The notes below the pieces were generated by a model. The model saw only the letters and a program-made list of their open reading frames with translations, searched no databases and had not been told where the DNA came from. Positions 9,155 to 18,057 of a stretch of DNA of 64,000 nucleotides are shown here, piece by piece. The position numbers and the translations under genes are program-made. The DNA lies in contig DEXK01000015.1 of the NCBI GenBank assembly GCA_002364085.1, forward strand, positions 62,001 to 126,000, given 5' to 3'. Position 1 is the stretch's first letter. Each line of letters begins with the position of its first letter. The DNA comes from Balneolaceae bacterium UBA3186 (GTDB lineage: Bacteria > Bacteroidota > Rhodothermia > Balneolales > Balneolaceae).

Positions 9155-10618
9155 CTAAAAAGACGTTTTAATCTCGTTGCCTTCTAATAGATTCGGGTTC
9201 ATCAGTTTAATGTTAGAACTAGTTGAGTCGTTTAAAAGCTTGATCAATTCATTCGCGACAAAAGCGTTACCCCTTTTATTTAAAGTATATCCGTCGCTTG
9301 AAAAAATTGAGTAGATACTGAAATCTGCTGTATATGAAACACCATCGTAAAAAAGCGCCTCAATAAATCCTTTTTGAACTATCTCGCTTCTTTTAATTAC
9401 GTTAATTCTATTATTCCCTGATGCGATGTTGTGGATTACTTCATTAAAAGATATCGATCTTTCTCTAATAACAGCCATTTCTTTTAGCGTTAGGGCTTGG
9501 TTATCGGCTAAAGCAACTGTTGCAGATAAAGGAGAATCAATATTTAAATTTGGAAGATTGTCATAGAGAACGAATTCACCATCCAATAGCTGGCGATATT
9601 TTGGTAAAACGGTACCATCGCTCAGCGTATCGCTATTTAATTCTTCGTCAAAAATAACTCTGGCCCGACTTGTTTCACCAGGGAAACCATCCTGATCAAA
9701 ATTTATTCTTGGGCGCCTTTGAGAAGCCGGAACACCACCCTCGTCAACAAAATTGAATTGATACACTAAAAAATTGAAATCTTCCCAAAAGTCTGTAGCG
9801 TTAAATATATAGTCTCTGTTATATATCTCTAATTCTAATGTCCATCCAATAGTATTAAAAAAAGGTGCTCGAAGAGGATCAAAAGTATCCATAATGAAAA
9901 CATCTGCGTTTGTCTCATTCAGAAGTCGATTCACAATCGTTTCCATTTCACTTCTATAATCTGATACCTGTATAATGTCTTCTTTAGCTATTGTTCCAAG
10001 GTTTGGAAACTCAGAACCGGATGCACCATTTAAAGCATATTGCAAAATATCATCCATACCCAAGTCAAGAATTACAGCCGTTGGTTGTTTTTGAATTACC
10101 TCATCAACCAGCGAACCTGAAAGACCTGATATCCTGTTGTAATATCTATTATTAGCAAGTAATGAGGGATCGTCAACTTCATATATGTTTAAGAATGGAA
10201 ATGAATAATCATTTAACTCAGTATTAGAACCTTCCCAGTCGCTTAACTCTGCACTTCCTTTTGCAGATCTATACGGATATAGTGTGTTTAATTCCGGATA
10301 ATCGATCAGAAACTTACCAATTGAAGGATCTTCCTGATTTAAACCTAATTCACTTTCTACTTCAGCTTGAACAAATGTCTCTTGCCCATATATTTCATTA
10401 AGTCTTTCGGAAAATAAATTCGGAAACGAATACTGTTGACCTCCATTATATAATGCTCCATCCATAAATCCCGAAGAATATGTTCCACCTATCACATAAA
10501 ATTGTGAAAAATCCACTTCTTCCATTTTACTCACACCTTCTTCACCGGAAGTTGGTTTATATTCGCACCCTAAAAGCACAAATAAAGGCAATAAGAATAG
10601 TAATTTTCTTTTTTTCAT
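9155..10618 (-). CDS. SGNH/GDSL-fold lipoprotein, paralog 1, catalytic residues substituted
   Basis: 487 residues with a lipobox ending at Cys18. It is the most divergent of the three paralogs but has the same layout: IGGTYSSGFMDGALYNGGQ (GDSL Ser position is Thr46), a block III in which the Asn of GxND is Met (DLGMDDIL), the internal NIDSPLSATVALADNQALTL region, and DGYTLNKRG with Asp442 kept and Thr445 at the His position. It lacks the Cys-containing loop (YCE...) of the other two. It starts 21 bases after the TonB-dependent receptor stop, so the two are almost certainly one transcript. Confidence 0.75.
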   Translation of the reverse strand: MKKRKLLFLLPLFVLLGCEYKPTSGEEGVSKMEEVDFSQFYVIGGTYSSGFMDGALYNGGQQYSFPNLFSERLNEIYGQETFVQAEVESELGLNQEDPSIGKFLIDYPELNTLYPYRSAKGSAELSDWEGSNTELNDYSFPFLNIYEVDDPSLLANNRYYNRISGLSGSLVDEVIQKQPTAVILDLGMDDILQYALNGASGSEFPNLGTIAKEDIIQVSDYRSEMETIVNRLLNETNADVFIMDTFDPLRAPFFNTIGWTLELEIYNRDYIFNATDFWEDFNFLVYQFNFVDEGGVPASQRRPRINFDQDGFPGETSRARVIFDEELNSDTLSDGTVLPKYRQLLDGEFVLYDNLPNLNIDSPLSATVALADNQALTLKEMAVIRERSISFNEVIHNIASGNNRINVIKRSEIVQKGFIEALFYDGVSYTADFSIYSIFSSDGYTLNKRGNAFVANELIKLLNDSTSSNIKLMNPNLLEGNEIKTSF

Positions 10619-10639
10619 GATCTTGATCTCTTCAACAAA

Positions 10640-13600
10640 TTAAAATATTGTAGGGCTGTATGTAAGCGACATAAATAAAATACTTCCAATCTTTGGCCCT
10701 CCAAATACATCGTAGTAACTCTCTCTTCCAAAATTTGTTATTCCGGTTTTTACCATTGAGCGAAGTCTTGGCACTTTTATGTTAAATTGAAAATCAAAAT
10801 GCCCATAGGATTCAATTCTTCCATCAAGAAAGGAACTCTCCCAATCATGAGCAGCCCTGTATCTGAAGGTCATTTTAAAGCCCACGTTTGTTATTAACTC
10901 TCTGTTTCCCCAGTCAAAATTGAATTTAAAAGGCGGAGTGTTATAACCTGGAACAATTGGATCATCAGAGTCGCTAATTAAATTAGAAAATGAACCATTG
11001 AATCCAGTAAAGAAACTTCCGGATGAATAACTCAAATCGAACGCAAAACCTTGTGCAATTAAGGTGCTGCTTGAGTTACCGTAAATATAGAATCTGTCGC
11101 TTTGAGTAGAGTTAATTGATTGAGATGCAGCACTGTAAAGATCCACACTTGGACTTGTTCGTGGTTTTATAAATCTGTTTGTTCCAATAAAGTCTTTATA
11201 GACACTGATAAAATAATTTAAATCTATGTATAGATTATCTGAGAAAAGCCGCCTTGATCCTATCTCAAAGGAATTAACTTTCTCAGGTTTGATCTTAAAA
11301 AGATCATTTGAAGTAACAATTGCATCTTCCAAAATTGGCAAGTTTCTAAGTTCAGCCTGGGTTCTGCTTATCTCCCTTTCTTCTACATCAAAAGTGATAG
11401 CAGTATTGTAATCGATCACATCTTTTTCAAAAAATGAGTTTCCTTGAATTCGGTATGGATCAGTGACCAAAGAAAGCCCTCCCATCAATCTTGCTTTACC
11501 AATATTTGTGTTCAAGAATTGCTCTCTTACTGTTGGATACCTAAAACCCCTTTGAAAAGTAATTCTAAAAAACTGCTTCTCTGAAGCTTCAAAATTCAAA
11601 CCAATTTGTTGGCTTGACATGTATTCAAAATTCTCATTCTTGTCGACCCTTATAGCTGCTATAAAGCTTAATTTATCATCGATGACTGAACCTTCGTAGC
11701 TGGCAAAACCACCAAATTCAAAATTTGTTATATCATTACCGGTTGTATCAGGGAATAACGTACCCTCTGATTCAATATCATAAAAACGATACGATGCTCC
11801 GGTTGTAATTCCGATCTCTTCGAATGTTTTCAATCCATCAAAATGGTACAGAATAGAATTATCTCTAATACCTGCGCCTCTTTCGAAACTGGCTTCGTTC
11901 TTCAGCGCTGTTAATGCTGAATCATATCTTGCGGTACCGGGCACAAATCTTGCTTGGGCTGTACTTGTTTGGAGGAGCGTAAACGGTCTGTCAGCAAAAG
12001 ATCTTGCATCATTAAAACTTAACCTTGGTACACCAAAAAGAGGAAAGCCTTCTTTATATGCCAGCCTATAATCTCGGTACCAATCAAAGTCACTTTTAGC
12101 ATCGGTAATCAGTTGGTCAGCTAAATAGTTAACATTGTAAGAGCTTCCCGAGTTTTGAGATGTCCTGTAAGCTAAAAATTGAGCTGATTTATAATTTAAA
12201 TCAGCTTTTAGTTGTAATACATTGAAATTTTCAAGACGAATTCTGCTGTCACTAGTATAAAGAGTGTTTGTATTTCCATACCTCCCTTCAACTGTGAATA
12301 TTATATCTTCTTCAAATTTATAACTTAATGACGATGAAATTTTCTGTGTAGCTATATCATAATCAACTAAATCTTCTTCTCTATAACCGGTTCGGTATAC
12401 CGGGACTAAAGTACTATCAGGTCTTCTTTCTTCATCTACACCAACAGGAAGAATTACAAAAGACTCGTCTCCATAAGTGTTAACTCCACTATAACTAGGT
12501 GTAGCTCTAATACTAAGGTTTGGCCCTCCTCCTCCCATATTTCCATAATTGTTAGCCTTCCAATCCTCACCTTGAATTATAGTACCACTTATCTTGAACG
12601 CAAGTTTTTTTCTGAGTGCAATCGCGTAACGAAGCGATACATCAAAAACACCATCACCAGCTGCAGCTAATGCTGAAGCTCCTCCCAAATTAATATTATG
12701 AAATCCACTTTTTATAGTTGCAGCAAAGCCTTGATTTTCAAAGGGAGATTTTGATGAGGTTAACAAAACTCCATTTAAAGCACTTGATCCATACCTTGCT
12801 GTTGAAGATCCAACTATCAAATCTACACTTGCGATATCAAGCTCTGATGGACCAAGCAGATTACCAACTGGAAACCCTAGACCAGGAGCAACATTATCAA
12901 CTCCATCTGTTAATTGTAAGAATCTTGGATTTGCACTAGCATTAAATCCACGAGTAGTAACTGATTGTAAGTTCATACTTTGAGTGGCAACATCAACTTC
13001 TCTCAATGTTGAAACAAGATCAAAAGAATTGAATGAAGCTACTTGCTGAATATCGACCGTACTAATACGATCGATGGTCTGTGGTTTCTTTAAATCGTCA
13101 GAATTAACCATTTCTGCAGTTACAATGATATCTTCTCCACTTAAATTTCTAGGTCTAAGTCGAATCCTTCTATCTAATTCTTCAATTTTTCTAATAACTA
13201 TATCTTCTGTCTGATACGAAACGTGAGAAACTCTGATTTTATAAGGAACAGCCATAAGCCTGCTAAAATCAAATTCTCCGTTTACGTCAGTAGCTTGACC
13301 TATAGGCCTGGCAAAAACTAAATCATCATTTGCTGAAAGAATTTGAATTGTCGCCAATTCTATTGGCTCATTGTTTGCAATATCTACAACTCTACCTGTA
13401 AGACGTATTCTATTGTTTTGTGGGATTAGCTCAATATTATTAAATCCTTCAAAATTATCATTATAAGAAAGCTTAATTCTGCTGTCTAAATACCCACTCT
13501 TTTCAAAAGAGATATAGAAATCCCTCTCCGGCTCGTTTAAATTTATTCTTAATGGTAATTCGAATTCACCTGCGTTTGATGTTACAACTGTATTCCCTAA

Positions 13601-14038
13601 GTCTTTGATAGCAATATCTTCATCATCAAATGCTATTCGTGCACCAGAAATAGGTTGATTATTAGGTTTACTCAATAACCTACCTCTATAAACAAAGTTT
13701 CTTAATGACGATGAAAGTTCTATTTCTATTCTATAGCTGGGCGGAGACTGATATTCTACTTTTTTCCCTTGGTAGCTTGGATGAGAAACAAGTACTCTTA
13801 TTGGATATTCAATATCTTTTCTTAACTCAAAAATCCCGTTTTCATTCGTAACAACTTCGTCTTTCTGAGTACCAATCTCTTTAGCAGAATAGATTTCAAC
13901 TTTAGCACCTTCAATAGGATTTCCCGCTATATTTTTAACCTGACCTGTTAAACTATTTTGATTTGCTTGCGAAAAAGTTATGCTTGGATTCAACGCGAAA
14001 GTTGCGAGGAATACACATACCAGAAAAATTCTATTCAT
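10640..14038 (-). CDS. TonB-dependent receptor with three N-terminal CarboxypepD_reg-like domains
   Basis: Outer-membrane active transporter of 1132 residues. A signal peptide covers about residues 1-23. Three beta-sandwich modules follow: about 28-112 (SLTGQVKNIAGNPIEGAKV), 116-206 (YRGRLLSKPNNQPISGARI) and 211-298 (RLTGRVVDIANNEPIELATI). Most receptors of this phylum have one. The plug (about 303-435) includes VTTRGFNASANPRFLQLTDG and SSTARYGSSALNGVLL. The remainder is a beta-barrel ending in Phe. No SusD is encoded nearby; instead SGNH-like lipoproteins follow 21 bases later. The substrate cannot be read from the sequence. Confidence 0.9.
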   Translation of the reverse strand: MNRIFLVCVFLATFALNPSITFSQANQNSLTGQVKNIAGNPIEGAKVEIYSAKEIGTQKDEVVTNENGIFELRKDIEYPIRVLVSHPSYQGKKVEYQSPPSYRIEIELSSSLRNFVYRGRLLSKPNNQPISGARIAFDDEDIAIKDLGNTVVTSNAGEFELPLRINLNEPERDFYISFEKSGYLDSRIKLSYNDNFEGFNNIELIPQNNRIRLTGRVVDIANNEPIELATIQILSANDDLVFARPIGQATDVNGEFDFSRLMAVPYKIRVSHVSYQTEDIVIRKIEELDRRIRLRPRNLSGEDIIVTAEMVNSDDLKKPQTIDRISTVDIQQVASFNSFDLVSTLREVDVATQSMNLQSVTTRGFNASANPRFLQLTDGVDNVAPGLGFPVGNLLGPSELDIASVDLIVGSSTARYGSSALNGVLLTSSKSPFENQGFAATIKSGFHNINLGGASALAAAGDGVFDVSLRYAIALRKKLAFKISGTIIQGEDWKANNYGNMGGGGPNLSIRATPSYSGVNTYGDESFVILPVGVDEERRPDSTLVPVYRTGYREEDLVDYDIATQKISSSLSYKFEEDIIFTVEGRYGNTNTLYTSDSRIRLENFNVLQLKADLNYKSAQFLAYRTSQNSGSSYNVNYLADQLITDAKSDFDWYRDYRLAYKEGFPLFGVPRLSFNDARSFADRPFTLLQTSTAQARFVPGTARYDSALTALKNEASFERGAGIRDNSILYHFDGLKTFEEIGITTGASYRFYDIESEGTLFPDTTGNDITNFEFGGFASYEGSVIDDKLSFIAAIRVDKNENFEYMSSQQIGLNFEASEKQFFRITFQRGFRYPTVREQFLNTNIGKARLMGGLSLVTDPYRIQGNSFFEKDVIDYNTAITFDVEEREISRTQAELRNLPILEDAIVTSNDLFKIKPEKVNSFEIGSRRLFSDNLYIDLNYFISVYKDFIGTNRFIKPRTSPSVDLYSAASQSINSTQSDRFYIYGNSSSTLIAQGFAFDLSYSSGSFFTGFNGSFSNLISDSDDPIVPGYNTPPFKFNFDWGNRELITNVGFKMTFRYRAAHDWESSFLDGRIESYGHFDFQFNIKVPRLRSMVKTGITNFGRESYYDVFGGPKIGSILFMSLTYSPTIF

Positions 14039-14127
14039 TTAACCTTAAAAAACTTTGCTGTGGGAATTCGGCATCATAGATACAGATATTTGCGCTAAAA
14101 TAAATCCCCGTATACAAATATTTGCAT

Positions 14128-14220
14128 AAAAAAAACCCGATATCCATTTTTATGCATTGAAAAGGAAGCTACTCTTTCTAAAAAGCCACTCTCTGTAGTT
14201 AGGATACCGGGAAGCTACTA
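14128..14220 (-). promoter_or_regulatory. hairpin with T-run in the 14.04-14.28 kb intergenic region: structured leader or terminator
   Basis: On the minus strand CCCGGTATCC (14211-14202) can pair with GGATATCGGG (14145-14136), ten pairs including one G-U, and the second arm runs directly into eight T (14135-14128). The 56-base loop also contains a second copy of AGTAGCTTCC, the first lying just before the stem. It sits 90 bases upstream of the receptor start and 65 bases after the radical SAM gene stop, so it is either a terminator of the latter or a conditional terminator in the leader of the receptor operon. I do not recognise a known riboswitch class. Confidence 0.5.
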
Positions 14221-14275
14221 TAAATTAGACGATCTAAAACCTGTAAAGTTTCCTGTATGAACCAATTTTTAATAA

Positions 14276-15340
14276 TTAAAATGTAAATAATTGCAATTGA
14301 TCTCCAGAAGATTTTTTAAAATGTTCAGTAGTCAATTTAAAATGATCCTGATTTAGTCCTAGTCTTTTTGTTTGAACACCGAACAGATCTTTTATTTGGG
14401 ACGCAAAATTTCCTTTTCCTCTCATTCTATTTCCAAACTCTGCTTCGTATAATTTTCCGCCTCTCATATCTCTTATTTTGTTCAGTACTTTTTCTGCCCT
14501 GTCCGGAAAATTTTGTTCCAACCAATCTTGAAAAAGATCTTTAACCTTAAATGGCAAACGAACTATTATAAAACTAGCTCTAGTAGCACCTGCGTTATAG
14601 GCTGAGTTTAAAATATCTGCGCATTCATGATCTGTAAGCCCGGGTATAATAGGTGCAACATTTACTCCAACCGGTATACCTGCTTCAGCTAGTTTTTCAA
14701 TCGCTTTTAACCTCCGATAAGGGCGTGAAGTTCTTGGCTCCATTAGTTCTGTTATTTTGTTGTCTAACGAGGTTACTGAGATTGTTGTACTCACACAGTT
14801 ATATTCATTCAACTCTTTTAGAATATCTATATCTCGTGTTATTAAATGATTTTTAGTGATAATGCCTACCGGATTTCTATATTCTACTAGTACACTTAAA
14901 CATTTTCTGGTCAATAAAAGCTTTCGTTCAATCGGTTGATAACAATCAGTAATTCCGCTCATAGCAATTACCTGTGGTTTCCATTTTGCAGATTGAAGTG
15001 TTTTCTTAAGCAATTCAGGTGCTTTATGCTTCACCATTATTTTAGATTCAAAATCTAAACCCGCTGAAAATCCAAGATACTCATGAAATGGCCTAGCATA
15101 ACAATAAATACATCCGTGTTCACAACCCCTATATACATTTAGACCAGCATTGAATGGTATATCGGGGCTTTTATTGTATGATATAATTTCTTTCGTATGA
15201 TCTGTTAAGAATGTTGTTTTAGGATGAGGCTTTTCACCTGTTTCTTCATCCAAATCATAATCGATATAATTTCCCTCAAACCTGTTAATCGGATTATCTG
15301 AAGAACCCCTTCCTTTAATTTTCTGATGTAATTGCTTCAT
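14276..15340 (-). CDS. PA0069-family radical SAM protein (SPL photolyase-like)
   Basis: Radical SAM enzyme of 354 residues from the chosen start. It carries the CxxxCxxC cluster motif in GCEHGCIYCYARPFHEYL, typical of the spore-photoproduct-lyase-like PA0069 family, followed by the conserved SGITDCYQPIE and TSRPYRRLKAIEKL blocks. The reaction of this family is not established. A longer frame begins at 15385, but the ATG at 15340 is preferred because the extra 15 residues overlap a strong dyad that looks like a control site. Single gene, flanked by hairpins on both sides. Confidence 0.85.
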   Translation of the reverse strand: MKQLHQKIKGRGSSDNPINRFEGNYIDYDLDEETGEKPHPKTTFLTDHTKEIISYNKSPDIPFNAGLNVYRGCEHGCIYCYARPFHEYLGFSAGLDFESKIMVKHKAPELLKKTLQSAKWKPQVIAMSGITDCYQPIERKLLLTRKCLSVLVEYRNPVGIITKNHLITRDIDILKELNEYNCVSTTISVTSLDNKITELMEPRTSRPYRRLKAIEKLAEAGIPVGVNVAPIIPGLTDHECADILNSAYNAGATRASFIIVRLPFKVKDLFQDWLEQNFPDRAEKVLNKIRDMRGGKLYEAEFGNRMRGKGNFASQIKDLFGVQTKRLGLNQDHFKLTTEHFKKSSGDQLQLFTF

Positions 15341-15344
15341 AGAT

Positions 15345-15374
15345 ACACATATTTTATACATATAATATATGTGT
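15345..15374. promoter_or_regulatory. 30-bp dyad upstream of the radical SAM gene (candidate operator)
   Basis: ACACATATTTTATAC is followed immediately by an almost exact inverted copy; 13 of 15 positions pair. The dyad ends 4 bases before the preferred ATG at 15340, suggesting an operator or a leader hairpin. No regulator can be assigned. Confidence 0.4.
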
Positions 15375-15393
15375 TTCCATTCCAACTACAAAC

Positions 15394-15425
15394 AAAAAAA
15401 GCTTCCGGAATCCGAAAGCTTTTTT
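15394..15425 (-). terminator. intrinsic terminator
   Basis: Arms AAAAAAGCTTCCGGA and TCCGAAAGCTTTTTT pair with one mismatch, giving an A-tract/T-tract hairpin usable from either strand. It lies 16 bases after the stop of the lipoprotein gene at 15442-16236, which it most likely terminates. Confidence 0.75.
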
Positions 15426-15441
15426 AAGATCGTTTTTAAAT

Positions 15442-16236
15442 TTAATTAGGGCAGGAAATGTTTTCGAAATTTCCGTCCCAGCAAGATTTTATACCTTCAT
15501 TATAATTTGGTGAAATAATAAATCCGGTATTGGTATCTGTATTAAATTCTATGGTTGTCGTATCTCCGCTAGATCCATCAGTATAGATAATCGTCTTGGT
15601 TACACCATCAAAATCATAATCTATTTCCGAACCTTTATTTCCATTTCTGTCGCTTAAAACTGAAAAGTCCAATTCTATTCTTCCATCGTTATCTACATCC
15701 CATTCAATTTCAGAAACTGCACCACTTTCCTGAGCATCAAAATAGGTCCATTTTCCTTCACTACCATCGAACTCTGCTTCACCAGAGAATAACAAGAAAT
15801 TATTAAGCGGGGGATCAGTCGCCGATGAAGTCACATAGAAGTTCCAGTTTACTTCGTCTTCAGATTCAAGTTCAGCCGTCAATAATATTGAAAATTCATC
15901 ATCTCCATTTTGAGCTGAATACATCCATTGATATTCACCTTCAGCAATAACTTCTGGGTTTTTATTCTGAGCTGCATTAATCAAAATCCGAGGTACTATC
16001 AGGTTTGCATCTACGATTAATTTTGCAATACCAGCTCTGAAGAGCGCCGCATTAAAATGTGAACCAGCTTGTGATTTAGGATTGCTGTTACTGCTAAATT
16101 CTGACAAATCAATTGACATAGTTTGAGCAGAAGGTATTTCTGGGGTTACTTCTCTGTTATTTGCATCATTACATGATATAAAAACAGCTATAATTAAAAC
16201 TATAGCTGTTAGAGAACGTGATTTTAAAGAATTCAT
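15442..16236 (-). CDS. lipoprotein of unknown function
   Basis: 264 residues from the ATG at 16236, where a lipoprotein signal (SLTAIVLIIAVFISC) begins. The open frame extends to 16395, but that part overlaps the amidohydrolase gene and lacks any signal, so it is rejected. The mature protein has an Asn/Ser-rich linker and then beta-rich sequence with acidic turns (WDVDNDGRIELDFSVL, EIDYDFDGVTKTI, YTDGSSGDTTTIEF), including EF-hand-like DxDxDG spacing that might bind calcium. I do not recognise a family. It is 61 bases downstream of the amidohydrolase on the same strand and has its own terminator. Confidence 0.7.
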   Translation of the reverse strand: MNSLKSRSLTAIVLIIAVFISCNDANNREVTPEIPSAQTMSIDLSEFSSNSNPKSQAGSHFNAALFRAGIAKLIVDANLIVPRILINAAQNKNPEVIAEGEYQWMYSAQNGDDEFSILLTAELESEDEVNWNFYVTSSATDPPLNNFLLFSGEAEFDGSEGKWTYFDAQESGAVSEIEWDVDNDGRIELDFSVLSDRNGNKGSEIDYDFDGVTKTIIYTDGSSGDTTTIEFNTDTNTGFIISPNYNEGIKSCWDGNFENISCPN

Positions 16237-16297
16237 AACAAGTCTATTTGTTTTTATTTCTCCTTTAAATTCATAAACATTGTTAATGTTCCTTATT

Positions 16298-17959
16298 CTA
16301 TTTTTCTGAACTATACACTTTTTTACCCGCAACCCATGTTTCATGGACTTTGATCTTCCAGATTTCACTGGCGGGTATTTCAAAATAATTCTCATCTAAT
16401 AGAATAAAATCGGCCCACTTTCCTGCTTCAACAGATCCCAATACATCTTCTTGGTGTGCTGCATAAGCTGCATCTATTGTAAAGGCTCTCAACGCTTCTT
16501 GTCTTGTGAGTGACTCATTCGGATACCAACCTCCTTCGGGGTTTCCACTATGATCCATTCTTGTTACAGCAGAATACAATCCGAAAAACGGATTTGAATG
16601 TTCTACAGGAAAGTCAGAACCTGCAGCTACTACTGTCCCTTGCTCCAAAAATGTTTTCCAAGCGTAGCCACCTTTTATTCTTTGCGGTCCTACACGATCT
16701 TCTGCCATATTTTTATCACTAGTAGCATGTGTTGGTTGCATCGAAGCGATAATATCTAGCTCCTTAAATCTGGGGATATCCGTTAGAGAAACTATTTGAG
16801 CATGCTCAACTCTGTTTCTTAGCCCTTGATCTCCATGTTCATTTTGAGCTTTTTCAAGAGCATCTAAAACCTGCCTGTTCCCTGCATCACCTATTGCATG
16901 AATATTTGCTTGAAATCCTTTGCCAACCACTTTAGAAACAGAAGCGTCCATTTCTTCCTGTTCCATGAACAATAACCCTACATTTCCCGGGTCATCAGAA
17001 TATGGTTGTAACATAGCGGCTCCTCTGCTACCTAGCGCTCCATCTGAGTATAGTTTTACGCTTCTAAGTGCTAACATGTCATTTGCATAAGATTTTATTG
17101 GGCCATTTTTCGAAAGCTCATCGAATGTTCCCCCTGAACCTGAAATCATTCCATATATTCTTGTCTTTGCTTTCCCCTGATCAGCAAATTCTTTATATAA
17201 TTCCCAAGCTTTAACTCCAACTCCGGCATCATGGACTGAAGTAATTCCCATCTTTGCCATTTGATCATATGCTTTTTCCAATGCCAGTTTTTGTTCTTTT
17301 TCAGTGGGTGCCGGAATTTCTGACTCTACGAATCCTTGAGCCGCATCTATAAATACTCCGGTGGCTTTACCACTTCCATCCCTTATTATTTTTCCACCTT
17401 GTGGGTCGGGAGTATCCTTGCTTAAACCAGCCATTTGTAAAGCCATAGTATTTCCCCAGCCTGCGTGTCCATCAACTCTGCTTAACCAAACCGGTCGGTC
17501 AGATATTACCTTATCTATATCTGCGGCAGTAGGAAATTCATTTTCTTCCCATAAAGTCTGATTCCATCCTCTTCCTTGTATCCATTCAAGATCCGGATTA
17601 GCTTCAGCATAACTTTTCAGGGTGTCTAGTGTAGCTTCAAGAGAGCTTATTCCCATTAGGTCTACATTTAATTGCTGGAATCCAAGTCCCATAACATGTC
17701 CATGAGCATCTATCAGCCCGGGTAGTAGAGTTTTACCGTTTCCATCTATTACTATAGAATTAGAATATTTTTCAGCTAATGATACATTACTGGTTTCAAT
17801 GAATTTACCATTTTTTATTGCTACAGATTTAAACTCATGTAATTCTTCTCCGATAATTGTGTAACCGTTGATGTTTTCAATTACTGTAGTGTTTACAGTA
17901 GGTGAACATGCACCAATGAACATTATGATACCAAACAGTAGTACTTGTATATACTTCAT
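16298..17959 (-). CDS. YtcJ-like amidohydrolase lipoprotein (Amidohydro_3)
   Basis: 553-residue metal-dependent hydrolase of the amidohydrolase superfamily, exported as a lipoprotein (signal ends FIGACS). The metal site is visible in order: LIDAHGHV (HxH), the Lys of SVKLYSDGALGSRG, HAIGDAGNR, VEHAQIV and AAGSDFPVEHSNP (final Asp). TPQGG-like and DGHAGWGN segments are typical of the YtcJ/NfdA-like group, whose members cleave N-acyl or formamide bonds; the substrate here is unknown. The ATG at 17959 gives a complete signal peptide. Confidence 0.88.
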   Translation of the reverse strand: MKYIQVLLFGIIMFIGACSPTVNTTVIENINGYTIIGEELHEFKSVAIKNGKFIETSNVSLAEKYSNSIVIDGNGKTLLPGLIDAHGHVMGLGFQQLNVDLMGISSLEATLDTLKSYAEANPDLEWIQGRGWNQTLWEENEFPTAADIDKVISDRPVWLSRVDGHAGWGNTMALQMAGLSKDTPDPQGGKIIRDGSGKATGVFIDAAQGFVESEIPAPTEKEQKLALEKAYDQMAKMGITSVHDAGVGVKAWELYKEFADQGKAKTRIYGMISGSGGTFDELSKNGPIKSYANDMLALRSVKLYSDGALGSRGAAMLQPYSDDPGNVGLLFMEQEEMDASVSKVVGKGFQANIHAIGDAGNRQVLDALEKAQNEHGDQGLRNRVEHAQIVSLTDIPRFKELDIIASMQPTHATSDKNMAEDRVGPQRIKGGYAWKTFLEQGTVVAAGSDFPVEHSNPFFGLYSAVTRMDHSGNPEGGWYPNESLTRQEALRAFTIDAAYAAHQEDVLGSVEAGKWADFILLDENYFEIPASEIWKIKVHETWVAGKKVYSSEK

Positions 17960-18057
17960 ATGAATTTTTATTTAATATTTTTCTTAATATAGGTATTGAC
18001 AGTCGTTTCCTTAAATCAAATTTAAAGCTTTTACAATAACCGTATGGTTCATTTTTT

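Noticed and set aside
14128..14220. Cobalamin, SAM or c-di-GMP riboswitch in front of the receptor
   Set aside because: Only fragments resemble known motifs; neither strand shows the full conserved core of any class I know, so it is kept as an unnamed structured element.
15341..15385. Longer start of the radical SAM protein
   Set aside because: The extra 15 residues coincide with a strong dyad and are not family-like; the ATG at 15340 is preferred.
16237..16395. N-terminal extension of the lipoprotein gene at 15442-16236
   Set aside because: It overlaps the end of the amidohydrolase gene, has no signal peptide, and a proper lipoprotein signal begins at the ATG at 16236.
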